From assembly GCF_032163395.1 (NCBI RefSeq), contig NZ_CP119968.1, forward strand, positions 1,721,501 to 1,785,500: a stretch of 64,000 bases of DNA, read 5' to 3'. A program made the position numbers and the translations under genes. A model generated the notes under the pieces. It was not told where the DNA came from, ran no database searches, and saw only the letters and a program-made list of their open reading frames with translations. This stretch comes from Gloeocapsopsis dulcis (GTDB taxonomy: Bacteria; Cyanobacteriota; Cyanobacteriia; Cyanobacteriales; Chroococcidiopsidaceae). This document shows positions 45,068-56,600 of the stretch, in pieces. Every line of letters begins with the position of its first letter. Positions within the stretch are counted from its first letter, which is position 1.

Positions 45068-46297
45068 TTACTTCACGATTTTAGAAACAACACCTGCACC
45101 AATAGTCCGACCGCCTTCGCGAATCGCAAAGCGCATTCCTTGCTCAATCGCAATGGGGCTAATCAATTCTACAGTCATTTTGACGCGATCGCCTGGCATG
45201 ACCATTTCAGCTTCGCTACCATCATCAGAAGTGAAAGCTGTAATTGTACCAGTTACGTCAGTTGTCCGTACATAGAATTGAGGACGATAGCCTGAGAAGA
45301 ACGGTGTCTTCCGACCACCTTCTTTGTCTGTGAGAACATAAACTTCAGACTCAAATTGGGTGTGTGGGGTAATGCTACCAGGCTTAGCTAGTACCATTCC
45401 TCGCTCAATATCCTCTTTCTTCAAACCCCGAAGTAGGACACCAACGTTGTCTCCAGCCATACCTTCATCCAAGGTTTTCTGGAACATTTCTACACCCGTT
45501 ACAGTGGTACTGCGAGTATTTCTGATACCCACCAGTTCCACAGTTTCGCCTACCTTGACCTTACCGCGCTCAATTCTACCCGTAGCTACAGTACCACGAC
45601 CAGAAATTGAGAACACATCTTCTACTGCCATCAAGAAAGGCTTATCGACATCGCGCTCTGGTGTTGGGATGTATGCATCTACAGCATCCATCAATTCATA
45701 GATTTTATCAACCCACTCATTACTGCCTTTTTGGGTCGTAGGTGCACCTACCATTGCTTCGAGAGCTAGCAATGCACTGCCAGAGACGATGGGAATATCA
45801 TCACCAGGGAAGTCGTAGGAGCTAAGAAGTTCGCGGACTTCTAGTTCTACAAGCTCTAGCAGTTCTTCGTCATCTACCATGTCCTTCTTGTTTAAGAAGA
45901 CAACAATGTTAGGAACCCCTACTTGCTTCGCTAACAAGATGTGTTCGCGAGTTTGAGGCATGGGACCATCAGCAGCAGAGACAACGAGGATAGCTCCATC
46001 CATTTGTGCTGCACCAGTGATCATATTTTTCACATAGTCAGCGTGTCCTGGGCAGTCTACGTGAGCATAGTGCCGTTTTGCGGTTTCATACTCCACGTGA
46101 GCTGTGTTGATTGTGATCCCACGAGCCTTTTCTTCTGGAGCGGCATCAATATCATCATACTTACGAGCTTTCGCCTGACCCATAGCAGCCAGAGTCATGG
46201 TGATTGCTGCTGTTAGTGTGGTTTTGCCGTGGTCAACGTGACCAATCGTACCGATGTTAACGTGGGGTTTAGTTCTTTCAAACTTTGCGCGTGCCAT
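45068..46297 (-). CDS. tuf: Elongation factor Tu
   Basis: EF-Tu delivers aminoacyl-tRNA to the ribosome. 409 residues is normal for cyanobacteria. [10 protein letters not shown] (G1), [12 protein letters not shown] (G3) and [10 protein letters not shown] (G4) are intact, followed by domains II and III ending in [15 protein letters not shown]. It follows fusA by 22 bp in the operon. Confidence 0.97.
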   Translation of the reverse strand: MARAKFERTKPHVNIGTIGHVDHGKTTLTAAITMTLAAMGQAKARKYDDIDAAPEEKARGITINTAHVEYETAKRHYAHVDCPGHADYVKNMITGAAQMDGAILVVSAADGPMPQTREHILLAKQVGVPNIVVFLNKKDMVDDEELLELVELEVRELLSSYDFPGDDIPIVSGSALLALEAMVGAPTTQKGSNEWVDKIYELMDAVDAYIPTPERDVDKPFLMAVEDVFSISGRGTVATGRIERGKVKVGETVELVGIRNTRSTTVTGVEMFQKTLDEGMAGDNVGVLLRGLKKEDIERGMVLAKPGSITPHTQFESEVYVLTDKEGGRKTPFFSGYRPQFYVRTTDVTGTITAFTSDDGSEAEMVMPGDRVKMTVELISPIAIEQGMRFAIREGGRTIGAGVVSKIVK

Positions 46298-46319
46298 GAA
46301 TGATCGGTTCCTTTTTTAG

Positions 46320-48395
46320 TTATGCGTTCCCTTTACTTTTAGCGATAATTGCTTCAGCCACGTTGCGAGGTACTTCCTCGTAGTTACTAAACTCCATCGT
46401 GAAGATACCCCGACCTTGTGTCTTCGAGCGGATATCTGTAGCATAGCCAAACATTTCTGCTAATGGAACTTTAGCAGTGACTTTAGCAATGCCTTGATCA
46501 GATCCCATACCTTCGATTTGACCGCGACGAGAATTGAGATCGCCCATCACATCCCCTAGGAAGTTTTCGGGTACTTCTACCTCTACTTTCATCATAGGTT
46601 CTAAGAGCACGGGTGAAGCTTTCATCACAGCTTCTTTCATCGCCATCGAACCAGCGATTTTAAACGCCATTTCCGAGGAGTCAACTTCGTGGTAAGAGCC
46701 ATCTACTAAAGTTGCTTTGACATCAATGACTGGATATCCAGCCAAAATACCTGATTCACAGGTTTCTTTCATCCCTTGTTCAACAGGGGAAATATACTCT
46801 TTGGGTACTGTACCACCCACAATTTTGGAGACAAACTCAAACCCCGTGCCAGGTTCACCTGGTGCCAATTCAACAACAACGTGTCCATATTGACCTTTAC
46901 CACCACTTTGACGAATGAACTTGCCTTCCGCTTTGACAGGTTTGCGCACAGTTTCGCGGTAAGCAACTTGCGGCGCACCCACATTAGCTTCTACCTTAAA
47001 TTCTCGCAACATTCGATCTACAAGAATTTCTAGGTGCAGCTCTCCCATACCGGAAATAACGGTTTGGTTTGTTTCTGGGTCAACACTAACACGGAATGTA
47101 GGATCTTCTTCAGACAAGGATTGCAGTGCTTTGGACAGCTTATCCATGTCTTGCTTAGTTTTTGGTTCAACCGCAACAGAGATCACAGGCTCTGGAATAT
47201 ACAGCGACTCTAGTATAACTGGAGCACTATCATCGCAGAGTGTATCACCCGTAAAAGTATCCTTGAGTCCTAACGCTGCTCCCAAATCTCCAGCACGGAG
47301 TTCATCTACGTCAGTTCTGTCATCTGCCTTCAATATCACAAGGCGCGATACCCGCTCTTTCTTACCCTTAGTGGAGTTCAGAACATAGCTGCCTTTTTTT
47401 AGGATTCCAGAGTAGACGCGGATAAACGTCAGTCGCCCATAAGGATCTGCCATGATCTTGAAAGCCAAAGCTGAGAAGGGTTCTTCATCACTAGCTTGGC
47501 GCTCAACTGTATCTCCTGAGGGTAGAGTACCTTGAATAGCTGGTACATCAATCGGTGCTGGTAAGTAATCTACTACTGCATCTAACAGTAACTGGACGCC
47601 TTTGTTCTTGAAAGCTGAACCACACAACAAAGGCACAATCGTTCCGGCTATTGTTCCTTGGCGTAAACCCTTACGAATTTCTGCTTCGGTTAGTTCTTCG
47701 CCCTCTAGATACTTTTCGATTAGTTCTTCGTCTGTCTCTGCTACCGCTTCAATTAACTTATTACGGTACTCTACTGCTTGCTCTTGCATTTCTGCAGGAA
47801 TGTCAGCTTCTTGAATGTCTGTTCCTTTATCATTTGTATAAATAAAAGCCCGCATTCGCACCAAGTCTACAATTCCACTCAGGGTGTCTTCGCTACCAAT
47901 AGGAAGCTGCACGGGTACTGCATTGGCACGTAAGCGATCGCGGATTTGGTCATAAACTTTGTAGAAGTTTGCTCCTGTGCGATCCATTTTGTTAATGAAG
48001 GCAATTCTTGGTACTTTGTACCGATCTGCCTGTCTCCATACAGTCTCTGATTGAGGCTGTACGCCGCCAACTGAGCAAAACACGGCAATCACACCGTCCA
48101 ATACCCGCATGGATCGCTCAACCTCAATTGTGAAGTCTACGTGTCCAGGCGTATCAATGATGTTGATTTGGTGATCCTTCCAACTAGTAGTAATAGCAGC
48201 AGCAGTAATCGTAATTCCCCGCTCCCGCTCTTGTGCCATCCAGTCGGTTACTGCTGTTCCTTCGTGAACTTCTCCGATTTTATGAACAATACCGGAGTAG
48301 AAGAGAATTCGCTCTGTTGTTGTTGTCTTGCCCGCATCAATGTGGGCCGCAATCCCGATATTGCGTACTTTTTCCAGCGGGACTGTACGTGCCAC
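46320..48395 (-). CDS. fusA: Elongation factor G
   Basis: EF-G promotes translocation. The 691-residue protein has [40 protein letters not shown] and NKMDRTGA. Domain IV has [13 protein letters not shown] and the C-terminal [13 protein letters not shown]. It is the third gene of the str run. Confidence 0.97.
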   Translation of the reverse strand: MARTVPLEKVRNIGIAAHIDAGKTTTTERILFYSGIVHKIGEVHEGTAVTDWMAQERERGITITAAAITTSWKDHQINIIDTPGHVDFTIEVERSMRVLDGVIAVFCSVGGVQPQSETVWRQADRYKVPRIAFINKMDRTGANFYKVYDQIRDRLRANAVPVQLPIGSEDTLSGIVDLVRMRAFIYTNDKGTDIQEADIPAEMQEQAVEYRNKLIEAVAETDEELIEKYLEGEELTEAEIRKGLRQGTIAGTIVPLLCGSAFKNKGVQLLLDAVVDYLPAPIDVPAIQGTLPSGDTVERQASDEEPFSALAFKIMADPYGRLTFIRVYSGILKKGSYVLNSTKGKKERVSRLVILKADDRTDVDELRAGDLGAALGLKDTFTGDTLCDDSAPVILESLYIPEPVISVAVEPKTKQDMDKLSKALQSLSEEDPTFRVSVDPETNQTVISGMGELHLEILVDRMLREFKVEANVGAPQVAYRETVRKPVKAEGKFIRQSGGKGQYGHVVVELAPGEPGTGFEFVSKIVGGTVPKEYISPVEQGMKETCESGILAGYPVIDVKATLVDGSYHEVDSSEMAFKIAGSMAMKEAVMKASPVLLEPMMKVEVEVPENFLGDVMGDLNSRRGQIEGMGSDQGIAKVTAKVPLAEMFGYATDIRSKTQGRGIFTMEFSNYEEVPRNVAEAIIAKSKGNA

Positions 48396-48499
48396 AGCTA
48401 CCTCCTTGAATTGTGTTGCCGCAGGTATCTTGATATTACTCTCTGTTAAGATTCTATACGTTTAGGGAAATCCGTTCTACATTTGTGCTGATTTCCTCT

Positions 48500-48970
48500 C
48501 TAGTAGCGATAGTGAGCAAATGCTTTGTTCGCTTCTGCCATACGGTGGGTTTCTTCCCGCTTCCGAATTGTGCTTCCTGTCTCATTGGCGGCGTCCATTA
48601 GTTCATTAGCAAGCTTACTTGCCATTGTGCGACCTGAACGTTGTCTAGCGTACTGAATTAACCAACGGAGTGCTAGGGTAGTTCCCCGATCTGTCCGTAC
48701 TTCCATCGGTACTTGATATGTTGCACCTCCAACACGACGCGCTTTTACTTCAACAAGAGGAGTCGCATTGCGGACTGCTCTTTCAAAGATTTCTATCGGA
48801 TCAGAACCAGTGCGTTCTTCGATAGTTTTCATTGCGTCATACATGAGTCTTGCGGCTAGGGATTTTTTTCCGCTACGCATCACCCGCCGCATCATCATGC
48901 TAATGAGGCGACTGTTATATACTGAATCTGGTGGAACTGGACGTTTTTGAATAACAGTACGACGAGACAT
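48500..48970 (-). CDS. rpsG: 30S ribosomal protein S7
   Basis: A 156-residue primary 16S-binding protein of the 30S head. [31 protein letters not shown] and [18 protein letters not shown] are typical, and the C-terminus has the AFAHYRY end. It is followed by fusA after 104 bp. Confidence 0.96.
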   Translation of the reverse strand: MSRRTVIQKRPVPPDSVYNSRLISMMMRRVMRSGKKSLAARLMYDAMKTIEERTGSDPIEIFERAVRNATPLVEVKARRVGGATYQVPMEVRTDRGTTLALRWLIQYARQRSGRTMASKLANELMDAANETGSTIRKREETHRMAEANKAFAHYRY

Positions 48971-49257
48971 ACGTAAGCCTTTAAACTATTGGGCAACAAC
49001 GACATTAGGAGCGGTCTTAACTTCTTTTTACTATGCGCTAGATAAACTAGCTTTAATGGAGTCACAAATAACAGCGCAGGACAAGACCAGTCCTCACTTT
49101 AATGTTTAAGCTGGAGTCTTATACTTTACTTAACACTTTGGAATTGTACCTTCACTGATAAAACTTAAGTGGAGGTACAAGCTTTGCTAATTTAACATTT
49201 TTTGTTTAAGACTTGTAGCAAGCGTGAGATTTGCTACATTTATATTTCCCAAATATG

Positions 49258-49629
49258 CTATTTGGGACGCTTTGTTCCATATTTGGAACGACCTTGTTTG
49301 CGGTCTTTTACACCAGCAGTATCTAAAGTACCCCGAATAATGTGGTATCGCACTCCAGGTAGGTCTTTTACACGACCACCTCTAATCATCACAACTGAGT
49401 GTTCTTGCAAGTTATGACCAATACCAGGAATGTATGCTGTGACTTCAAAGCCAGAGGTAAGGCGTACTCTTGCTACTTTACGTAGGGCAGAGTTGGGTTT
49501 TTTGGGGGTCGTTGTATAAACCCTTGTACATACACCTCGGCGCTGTGGGCATTCCTTCAGTGCTGGTGACTTTGTTTTCTTGGTTGTTAGTTGACGTTCG
49601 CTACGAATAAGTTGCTGTATGGTTGGCAT
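49258..49629 (-). CDS. rpsL: 30S ribosomal protein S12
   Basis: S12 (123 residues) sits at the decoding centre. [19 protein letters not shown] and [20 protein letters not shown] with [15 protein letters not shown] are typical. It is the first str gene. The 287-bp gap to rpsG is larger than in most bacteria, though a gap there is common in cyanobacteria. Confidence 0.97.
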   Translation of the reverse strand: MPTIQQLIRSERQLTTKKTKSPALKECPQRRGVCTRVYTTTPKKPNSALRKVARVRLTSGFEVTAYIPGIGHNLQEHSVVMIRGGRVKDLPGVRYHIIRGTLDTAGVKDRKQGRSKYGTKRPK

Positions 49630-49781
49630 GGGTTACAGCACGTAAAGTTTTTTACTGCTTCTAAGATTTAACAAATTCTGAGTATAACAAATATATTAAC
49701 GGTGTGTCAAATAGATGAGGTCAGAGCTTGTGTAATGTCTTAACTATTGCTGTTCCTCACCTCCGAACTCTAACTCAAAAG

Positions 49782-50108
49782 TTAGCCATTTAAAGCAAAT
49801 GAAATACCGCAACTACAGGTACTACTCGCATTAGGATTATGAAAGCGAAAACCTCCTCCCATTAAATCTTCGGAGTAATCAAGGAGGAGGTTGTTAACGT
49901 AGTCTAGGCTTTGGGCATCAACCACTACTGTTAGTCCGCAACATTCATAAATGCGATCGCTGGGCGCAATCTCAGTGTCAAATGCCATTTCATATATCAA
50001 GCTAGAGCAGCCACCAGCTTCGACTTTTAACCGAAAGAAAACATCTTGTTGCTGTTTTGATTTAAGACGCTGAATTTCGTTAGCGGCAGACGTACTGAGA
50101 CGAACCAT
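49782..50108 (-). CDS. HesB/IscA/SufA-type iron-sulfur carrier
   Basis: The frame opens at 50180, but ATG 50108 gives MVRLSTSAANEIQRL, a normal start for the family (108 residues). Conserved cysteines are in EAGGCSSLIYEM, and the CxC of STCSCGIS near the end. These three bind iron or the cluster. It acts in delivery of Fe-S clusters. A gene of a different pathway lies on each side. Confidence 0.9.
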   Translation of the reverse strand: MVRLSTSAANEIQRLKSKQQQDVFFRLKVEAGGCSSLIYEMAFDTEIAPSDRIYECCGLTVVVDAQSLDYVNNLLLDYSEDLMGGGFRFHNPNASSTCSCGISFALNG

Positions 50109-50226
50109 GATATCCAAAAAATAGGGAGTAGTTGTGTCGTCTTGTAGACAAATATTCAAGACATAGGAATCAGGTCGCACATTTGACCTGCTTCCCTACA
50201 AAGCATTTTATCGGTTTTCTTGATAC

Positions 50227-50643
50227 TTATTTTGTCCGAGAGTAGTCATCTTGAAAGCGAACAATGTCATCTTCTCCTAAGTACTCGCCATTTTGCACTT
50301 CGATAATAACGAGTGGAATGACACCAGGGTTTTCCAAGCGGTGGTTCGTACACTGAGGAACGTAGGTTGATTGATTATTTGTCAATAAAATTTCTGCGTC
50401 ACCACAAGTTACTCTTGCTGTACCTGAAACAACAATCCAATGTTCGCTGCGGTGGTGATGCATTTGCAGGCTCAGACGATGCCCTGGTTTAACTTCAATT
50501 CGCTTAATTTTATATCCGCGTCCCTCTTCTAGAACTGTAAATGCTCCCCAGGGTCTGAGTTCAGTAGCTGCAATGCCTTTGTGACTTACAGACGGTAGAG
50601 GTACTGCTGTAGGCTCGTGGACTGTTTCTTGAGCCTGGACCAT
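50227..50643 (-). CDS. Cupin, mannose-6-phosphate isomerase type II-like
   Basis: The 138-residue protein matches the C-terminal cupin of bifunctional mannose-1-phosphate guanylyltransferase/phosphomannose isomerases: RPWGAFTVLEEGRGYKIKRI, the metal site in LSLQMHHHRSEHWIVVSGTA, and STYVPQCTNHRLENPG. The guanylyltransferase domain is absent. It may interconvert mannose-6-P and fructose-6-P or be a sugar-binding relative. Confidence 0.85.
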   Translation of the reverse strand: MVQAQETVHEPTAVPLPSVSHKGIAATELRPWGAFTVLEEGRGYKIKRIEVKPGHRLSLQMHHHRSEHWIVVSGTARVTCGDAEILLTNNQSTYVPQCTNHRLENPGVIPLVIIEVQNGEYLGEDDIVRFQDDYSRTK

Positions 50644-50908
50644 AAATATTTCTCCTTAGATATAGAACGAAGCTGTACGATGAATAAAAAATAGGAAACT
50701 GACTTTGTGTTTAAGATGTTCAAATGGCAAATATAGCCCAAGATAGCAAACTCTGGCTAGCAACTGTCACTACAAAATGTGGCAGTTTTATATGTTTATA
50801 ACAACTCTTCATCAGTTGTGGGATATGTTTAAGTAATCTTTAACTTTGGTAGCCATTAGCTTTTAATTCAGCCGAATACCAAGCACTAAATGCTCGCTGT
50901 TGACTATA

Positions 50909-52834
50909 CTAACTGCGAGGTTGAAGGAAAATACCAAGTCCATTGTGGATGCGAGCAGCGGTACGAGGCGAACGATCGAGTAGTTGTCCTCCCAAATAAA
51001 GACTTGTTGAACTACCACCATCAAGATTTAAAGCATCAACACAGCCGAGGTGTTGCATAATTTGGGCAATTTCAGTCAAGCTAGGACCAGCCCCACCAGC
51101 GCGATTATGGACAGCAGCAATGAGGAGGTTTCCTGTTGTCGTTGTACCGATCGCACTACGTGAAGCTTTTTGACGGCTAAAAGCTTGACTAAAACCCTCA
51201 GCTTCGGCATTAAGAACAATTTGGCGATTTTGTAATAGAAGTGGTCCACCACCCAAAATGTGGGGGTAGTTAGAGAAGTCAGCAGGAGTTGTGGAGTTTT
51301 CTGTGCGGATGATTGACCCTACAGGAAGTAAACTGGCAATCTGTGGGTTTGCTCTTAAAGTGAGTAAAAAGCCATTAGGAGGAATGGGAATTGTTGTTTC
51401 ACCAGCTACACCTCCAGGAACTTGTCCTGTCACTTGATTATTTTGGACAACGACAATAATTTCATCATCAATCAAAGGTGTGTACGTAGCACCCCAAGTA
51501 CTTGTATAGTGTGCAATACCAGATTTGACATAACCACTATTAAAAGTCACAACAGGTAGGCGCTGTCCAGCAGCAGTAATAATTGTTTCTTGAAGTTGTA
51601 GTCGTCCAAATTTGAATTTGCCAGAGTCATTCCACGCGATCGCTCCTCGATTGAGAATTGGACCTGATAACCATTGTCCATCACGCCGAATAGCACCCAA
51701 AGGTAGCTGATTCTTACGATTAAAAAAGCCAGCATTAATTGCAGCTGCAGCCTTTAATTGTTGGGCAGTGGTGATGATTGGTGCAGTACCAGTCAGAGAG
51801 TTTGGCACGCTCGAAATCGGCTTGAGTGATAATTCGGTTGTCTGGGGATTAATTTCGAGTAAGACAACAGGAAAGCGCGAATTCCCTAAAGTCACAAATT
51901 GCTGTCGCCAACGTACTCCCGTAGCCCATTGAATATCACGCTCAACCATCGGATCGGGGCGCAAATCGATGACTAAGCGATTGGGGTTTGGCAACGTACT
52001 CAATTGCGGAGATAACCCAGCAGGGACACTCAAGCGAATTGTTGTCAGATTTGACGCAGTTTCTACCTGGAGGACTGAAGTTTGATTGGTGGCTGGAGTA
52101 CTGGTAAGCTGCTCAGGTAGACTTGGTTGGAATTGTTGCGTTAGCGATTGATCGGTAGCAGCGTCAATGGTGATTAACCATTCTTGATTGGGGGGCTGAT
52201 CGTCATCGTTTGCTGGTGATGGTGATGGTGATTGAGGTTTTGCTGCAACTGGTTGAGATGTGACTTGCCAAAATGTAGGGCGGTTTAAATCAATGACAAT
52301 GCGATCGCCCCACGCTTGTTTTCCCTGGCGAATGTTTTGGATCTTTGCCGCTGGCGTATTAATTCGGAGTATGTTGCCGTGCACTTGCAACTGCCAACCA
52401 ACTTTGGTGGCTAACTGGGTTATATCGAGATAGCGATAACCATCACGGTGCCAAGCATCTAATTCAAATGCTGAAGTTGTCGGTGGAGAAAACCATTGCA
52501 CTGATTGCTTGGTGACATTTTTGGTATTTAACAACTCTACACCGAGCAATTGCATGAGTCCCGTGTCGCTCATTGCTGTCGCAATTCCTGATTTGGTTGG
52601 CTGCTGCCACTGACTCCACGCAGCTGGTAATGTACGATTGTTAATTGAAACTTGTGTACCTGTCGCAACTAAACGTGGTGTAGAGCTTTGCGCAATTAGT
52701 AATTTTGAGTCTGAGGATGAAGGTAGTTCCAACGATTGCTGAGCATCACTGTTGGCGATTGGTGTTAGCCATAAGGCGATCGTCAGTAAAGGAAATAAAG
52801 TACTTGTTACAAAAAATGTGCGAGATATCGGCAT
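50909..52834 (-). CDS. Phosphodiester glycosidase family protein (NAGPA-like), exported
   Basis: The frame opens at 52990, but ATG 52834 (MPISRTFFVTSTLFPLLTIA) gives a clear signal peptide and follows AAGGTGGG by a few bases; ATG 52876 is another option. The N-terminal part holds AMIN-like beta sequence (GDRIVIDLNRPTFWQV). From about residue 300 of the 641-residue form the NAGPA domain shows AINAGFFNRK, GAIRRDGQWL, HILGGGPLLL and DALNLDGGSST. Family members cleave sugar phosphodiesters or act on cell-wall polymers. Substrate is unknown. Confidence 0.8.
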   Translation of the reverse strand: MPISRTFFVTSTLFPLLTIALWLTPIANSDAQQSLELPSSSDSKLLIAQSSTPRLVATGTQVSINNRTLPAAWSQWQQPTKSGIATAMSDTGLMQLLGVELLNTKNVTKQSVQWFSPPTTSAFELDAWHRDGYRYLDITQLATKVGWQLQVHGNILRINTPAAKIQNIRQGKQAWGDRIVIDLNRPTFWQVTSQPVAAKPQSPSPSPANDDDQPPNQEWLITIDAATDQSLTQQFQPSLPEQLTSTPATNQTSVLQVETASNLTTIRLSVPAGLSPQLSTLPNPNRLVIDLRPDPMVERDIQWATGVRWRQQFVTLGNSRFPVVLLEINPQTTELSLKPISSVPNSLTGTAPIITTAQQLKAAAAINAGFFNRKNQLPLGAIRRDGQWLSGPILNRGAIAWNDSGKFKFGRLQLQETIITAAGQRLPVVTFNSGYVKSGIAHYTSTWGATYTPLIDDEIIVVVQNNQVTGQVPGGVAGETTIPIPPNGFLLTLRANPQIASLLPVGSIIRTENSTTPADFSNYPHILGGGPLLLQNRQIVLNAEAEGFSQAFSRQKASRSAIGTTTTGNLLIAAVHNRAGGAGPSLTEIAQIMQHLGCVDALNLDGGSSTSLYLGGQLLDRSPRTAARIHNGLGIFLQPRS

Positions 52835-52990
52835 TACCCACCTTAGCGATTGATGTGATTGAACAGGAGTCAACATGTCACAGCAGCGGCAATCAGTGCA
52901 GAAGTTTGGTAGTTTTACAGGCAATGACTTTTCCGACGTTTGGTGTCGTCTTGCTGCATTCTTGACTCCTGAATGGAGAATTTGACTCAA

Positions 52991-53628
52991 ATATTAAAAA
53001 TTACTGACTTCTATTTCGAGCCTTAACGTCATAATGTATAAAAGTGGCTTGAGTGTGTTTGCCAAAAAAACTAGCAGTATTCAAGTCCTACCCATTCATT
53101 GAGCGTACCACTAGGCTCGACTTGAATTGGGTATCGCTACCAAATTGGTTGGTAAGTGCTTAGCAGTAGCATTTCCCAAGCTTGCAATTAAATTTAATTG
53201 CATTGTGGAATTGTCAAATCTAGGCATTTGATCATAACCTTACTCTGTACTTTATGATAAAGATCAATGGTTGATGCAGGTTTATTGGCATTTGTCAATA
53301 CAGCGTCTACCGAGATTAAATCTGAGCTAGTACTTTTCAAGGAGTTGCTTGAGTAGCGACAAAATCATAACTCTAAGACATTCACCCACAGATTAGAGTT
53401 CCGAAAGCAATAAAGTGTTAAATCCGTTATAGATGAAATGACAAGCACTGAAAGCAAAAGTACTGTTAAAACTCGACAAAAAGTATTGAACGTAAGTCAG
53501 ATAATTTTAAATAATTTTTATTAACTCAACCTTGTATTTTTTATCCGTCACTGTGTCTGTAGTTATAAATTACAGAATTAATCGCAATCAATTTAGGTAA
53601 ATCCCTTTTTACAGAATCCTACTCGTTT
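52991..53628 (+). promoter_or_regulatory. Palindrome-rich leader of the glutamate synthase gene
   Basis: No gene is seen in 638 bp, but five inverted repeats are. They are 53079-53087 with 53119-53127 (ATTCAAGTC type, nested GAGC/GCTC); a perfect 20-bp palindrome at 53183-53202 (TGCAATTAAA then its mirror); ATCATAA at 53231-53237 with TTATGAT at 53252-53258; AACTCTAA at 53369-53376 with TTAGAGTT at 53393-53400; and CTGTA-N9-TACAG at 53557-53575. They are candidate operators or a structured leader RNA. Confidence 0.6.
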
Positions 53629-56600
53629 ATGAATAACCAGCAAATGAATCAAAATCAACGAAACGAAGTGAGTCAAAACTCGGAAACACCTTTAAGTAGC
53701 ACTTATGTAGGACCACGCTGGTTAGTGGAAGAAAGGGATGCCTGTGGCGTGGGATTTATTGCTCATTGTGAAAATCAAGCGAGTCATGAAATTGTTGAGA
53801 AAGCACTCGCAGCGCTTGCTTGCTTAGAACACCGAGGTGGTTGTAGTGCTGACCAAGATTCAGGTGATGGTGCAGGATTAATGGCTGCAATTCCTTGGGA
53901 GTTGCTGAGTCAGTGGGTGCAACAGCAAGAACATCAGATGCCACACCCAGAAAATTGTGCGGTGGGGATGTTATTTTTACCACAAGAAGATGCCCTAGCA
54001 GACATAGTTCGTCGGACTGTAGAAAACGTAGTAGCACAAGAAGATCTCACCGTGTTGGGCTGGCGCGTTGTACCAGTAAAACCTCAGTTATTAGGAATTC
54101 AAGCAAGAGAAAATCAACCCCAAATTGAACAAGTACTCATAGCTAGCAAAAATAAAACGGGAGATGCGCTGGAACGTCAACTGTACATCACCCGCAAGAA
54201 AATAAGTAAAGCGCTAGAAGCAACAAGTGAGGTAAAAGACGGCGAGAACTTCTACGTTTGCTCCTTCTCTAGTCGCACAATTGTTTACAAGGGAATGGTG
54301 CGATCGGCAGTCCTGGGTGAATTTTATACTGATTTAAGAAATCCAGCATATCAAAGTGCGTTTGCAGTTTATCATCGCCGTTTTAGCACAAACACAATGC
54401 CGAAATGGCCTTTAGCACAACCGATGCGGCTATTAGGGCATAACGGGGAAATCAACACTTTGTTGGGAAATATCAACTGGATGATGGCACGGGAAGCCGA
54501 TTTAACACATCCAGTTTGGGAAGATCGTTTTGATGTCCTTAAACCGATTGTTGATGTTGACAATAGCGACTCAGCAACACTTGATAACGTACTTGAGTTA
54601 TTAGTCCGGTCGGGTCGTAGTCCGCTTGAGGCACTGATGATTATGGTGCCAGAAGCATATTTAAATCAGCCAGATTTAGAAAATTATCCTGACATTATTG
54701 ATTTTTACGAATATTACAGTGGTATTCAAGAAGCTTGGGATGGACCAGCGCTTCTTGTGTTTAGTGATGGTAAGAAAGTCGGCGCAACACTAGATCGGAA
54801 TGGATTGCGACCAGCACGATATAGTCTGACAAAAGATGGTTATATTGTCGTTGCCTCTGAAGCAGGTGTGATCGATTTACCTGAAGCCGACATTGTGGAA
54901 AAAGGCAGACTAGGTCCAGGACAAATGATTGCAGTGGACTTAGAAAGTCACGAAATTTTGAAAAACTGGGAGATTAAACAGCGAATTGCCCAAGAAAAGC
55001 CTTATGGTAAATGGCTGAATGAATATCGTGTCGTTGGTAATACAGATACTTTAAATCTAGATACTCAAGCAGCATTTGGTGGAGAGGAAGATACAACGAA
55101 GAACTTGTCTTCTACTCCTTTGCCACAAAACCTAAATCCGAAAACTGCATTGCTACGGAGTCAAATTGCCTTTGGCTACACCACAGAAGATGTGGAAATG
55201 GTGATTCAACCGATGGCAAGTGAAGGAAAAGAACCGACATTTTGTATGGGGGATGACATTCCCTTAGCAGTACTATCGGAACGCCCTCATTTGTTGTATG
55301 ACTACTTCAAGCAGCGGTTCGCGCAGGTAACGAATCCTCCCATCGATGCTTTGCGGGAAAGCTTGGTGATGTCCTTGAAGATGGAACTAGGCGAACGAGG
55401 AAATTTACTAGAGGTCAAACCAGAGTATGCCAAGCGCCTGAAACTTGGTTCTCCAGTATTACAAGCAGAAGATTTAATCGCAGTACAGCAATCAGGCTTT
55501 GCGTGTGCCAAGTTATCTACATTGTTTGAAATTGCCACAGGTCCGCAAGGGTTAGAAGTAGCAGTTAGAAAACTATGCGAACAAGCAGCAGCGGCGGTAA
55601 AAGATGGAAACGAAATCTTGATTTTAAGCGATCGCCCAGACAGCAAATTATCGGAAGAATTGAGTTATATTCCTCCTTTATTAGCCATTGGTGCAGTCCA
55701 CCATCACCTGATCCGTCAAGGCTTACGCATGAAAGCCTCGTTGGTAGTTGATACTGCACAGTGCTGGAGTACGCATCACTTTGCTTGCTTGATTGGTTAT
55801 GGTGCGAGTGCCGTTTGTCCGTATCTTGCTTTAGAAACTGTACGTAGTTGGTGGTCTGATCCAAAAACTCAGCAGTTCATGGAGCGCGGTAAAATTGCGG
55901 CAATTACATTAGATCAAGCACTGAATAACTATCGCAAAGCAGTAGAAGCAGGAATTCTCAAAATTTTGTCGAAAATGGGAATTTCACTGCTGACGAGTTA
56001 CCAAGGCGCGCAAATCTTTGAAGCAATTGGCATTGCGCAAGACTTATTAGAACTTGGGTTCCGTGGCACAACTTCACGCTTGGGCGGCTTGAGTACCAGC
56101 GAACTGGCGCAGGAAGTCTTATCTTTCCATCAGCGGGCTTTCCCCGAATTAACTGTTAAGAAATTAGAAAACTTTGGGTTTGTTCAGTATCGCCCAGGCG
56201 GTGAGTACCACATGAATAGCCCAGAACTCGCAAAAGCACTGCATAAAGCGATCGCCGATCAAAAAAATTACGACCACTACGAAGTTTATCGCCAACTCTT
56301 AGAACACCGACCTGTAACTGCACTACGCGATTTACTCGACTTTAGTTCAGACCGCGCGCCAATTGCTAAAGATGAAGTCGAATCGATCGCAGAAATTGTC
56401 CAACGATTCTGTACTGGTGGCATGTCTTTAGGAGCGCTATCGCGGGAAGCCCACGAAACTCTGGCGATCGCGATGAACCGTATCGGCGGTAAATCAAACT
56501 CAGGGGAAGGTGGTGAAGATCCTGTCCGCTATCACGTTCTTGATGATGTGGATGAACAAGGTCATTCGGCGCTACTACCTCACTTGAAAGGTTTGAAAAA

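Noticed and set aside
53369-53405. Possible glutamine (glnA) riboswitch before gltB because of a TTCACCC element near a GGAAAG-like tract
   Set aside because: The conserved GGAAGTA segment and terminal pairing are missing; only a simple inverted repeat is visible.
53557-53575. NtcA site at CTGTA-N9-TACAG
   Set aside because: Spacer is nine, not eight bases; the same is true of the site near 53077.
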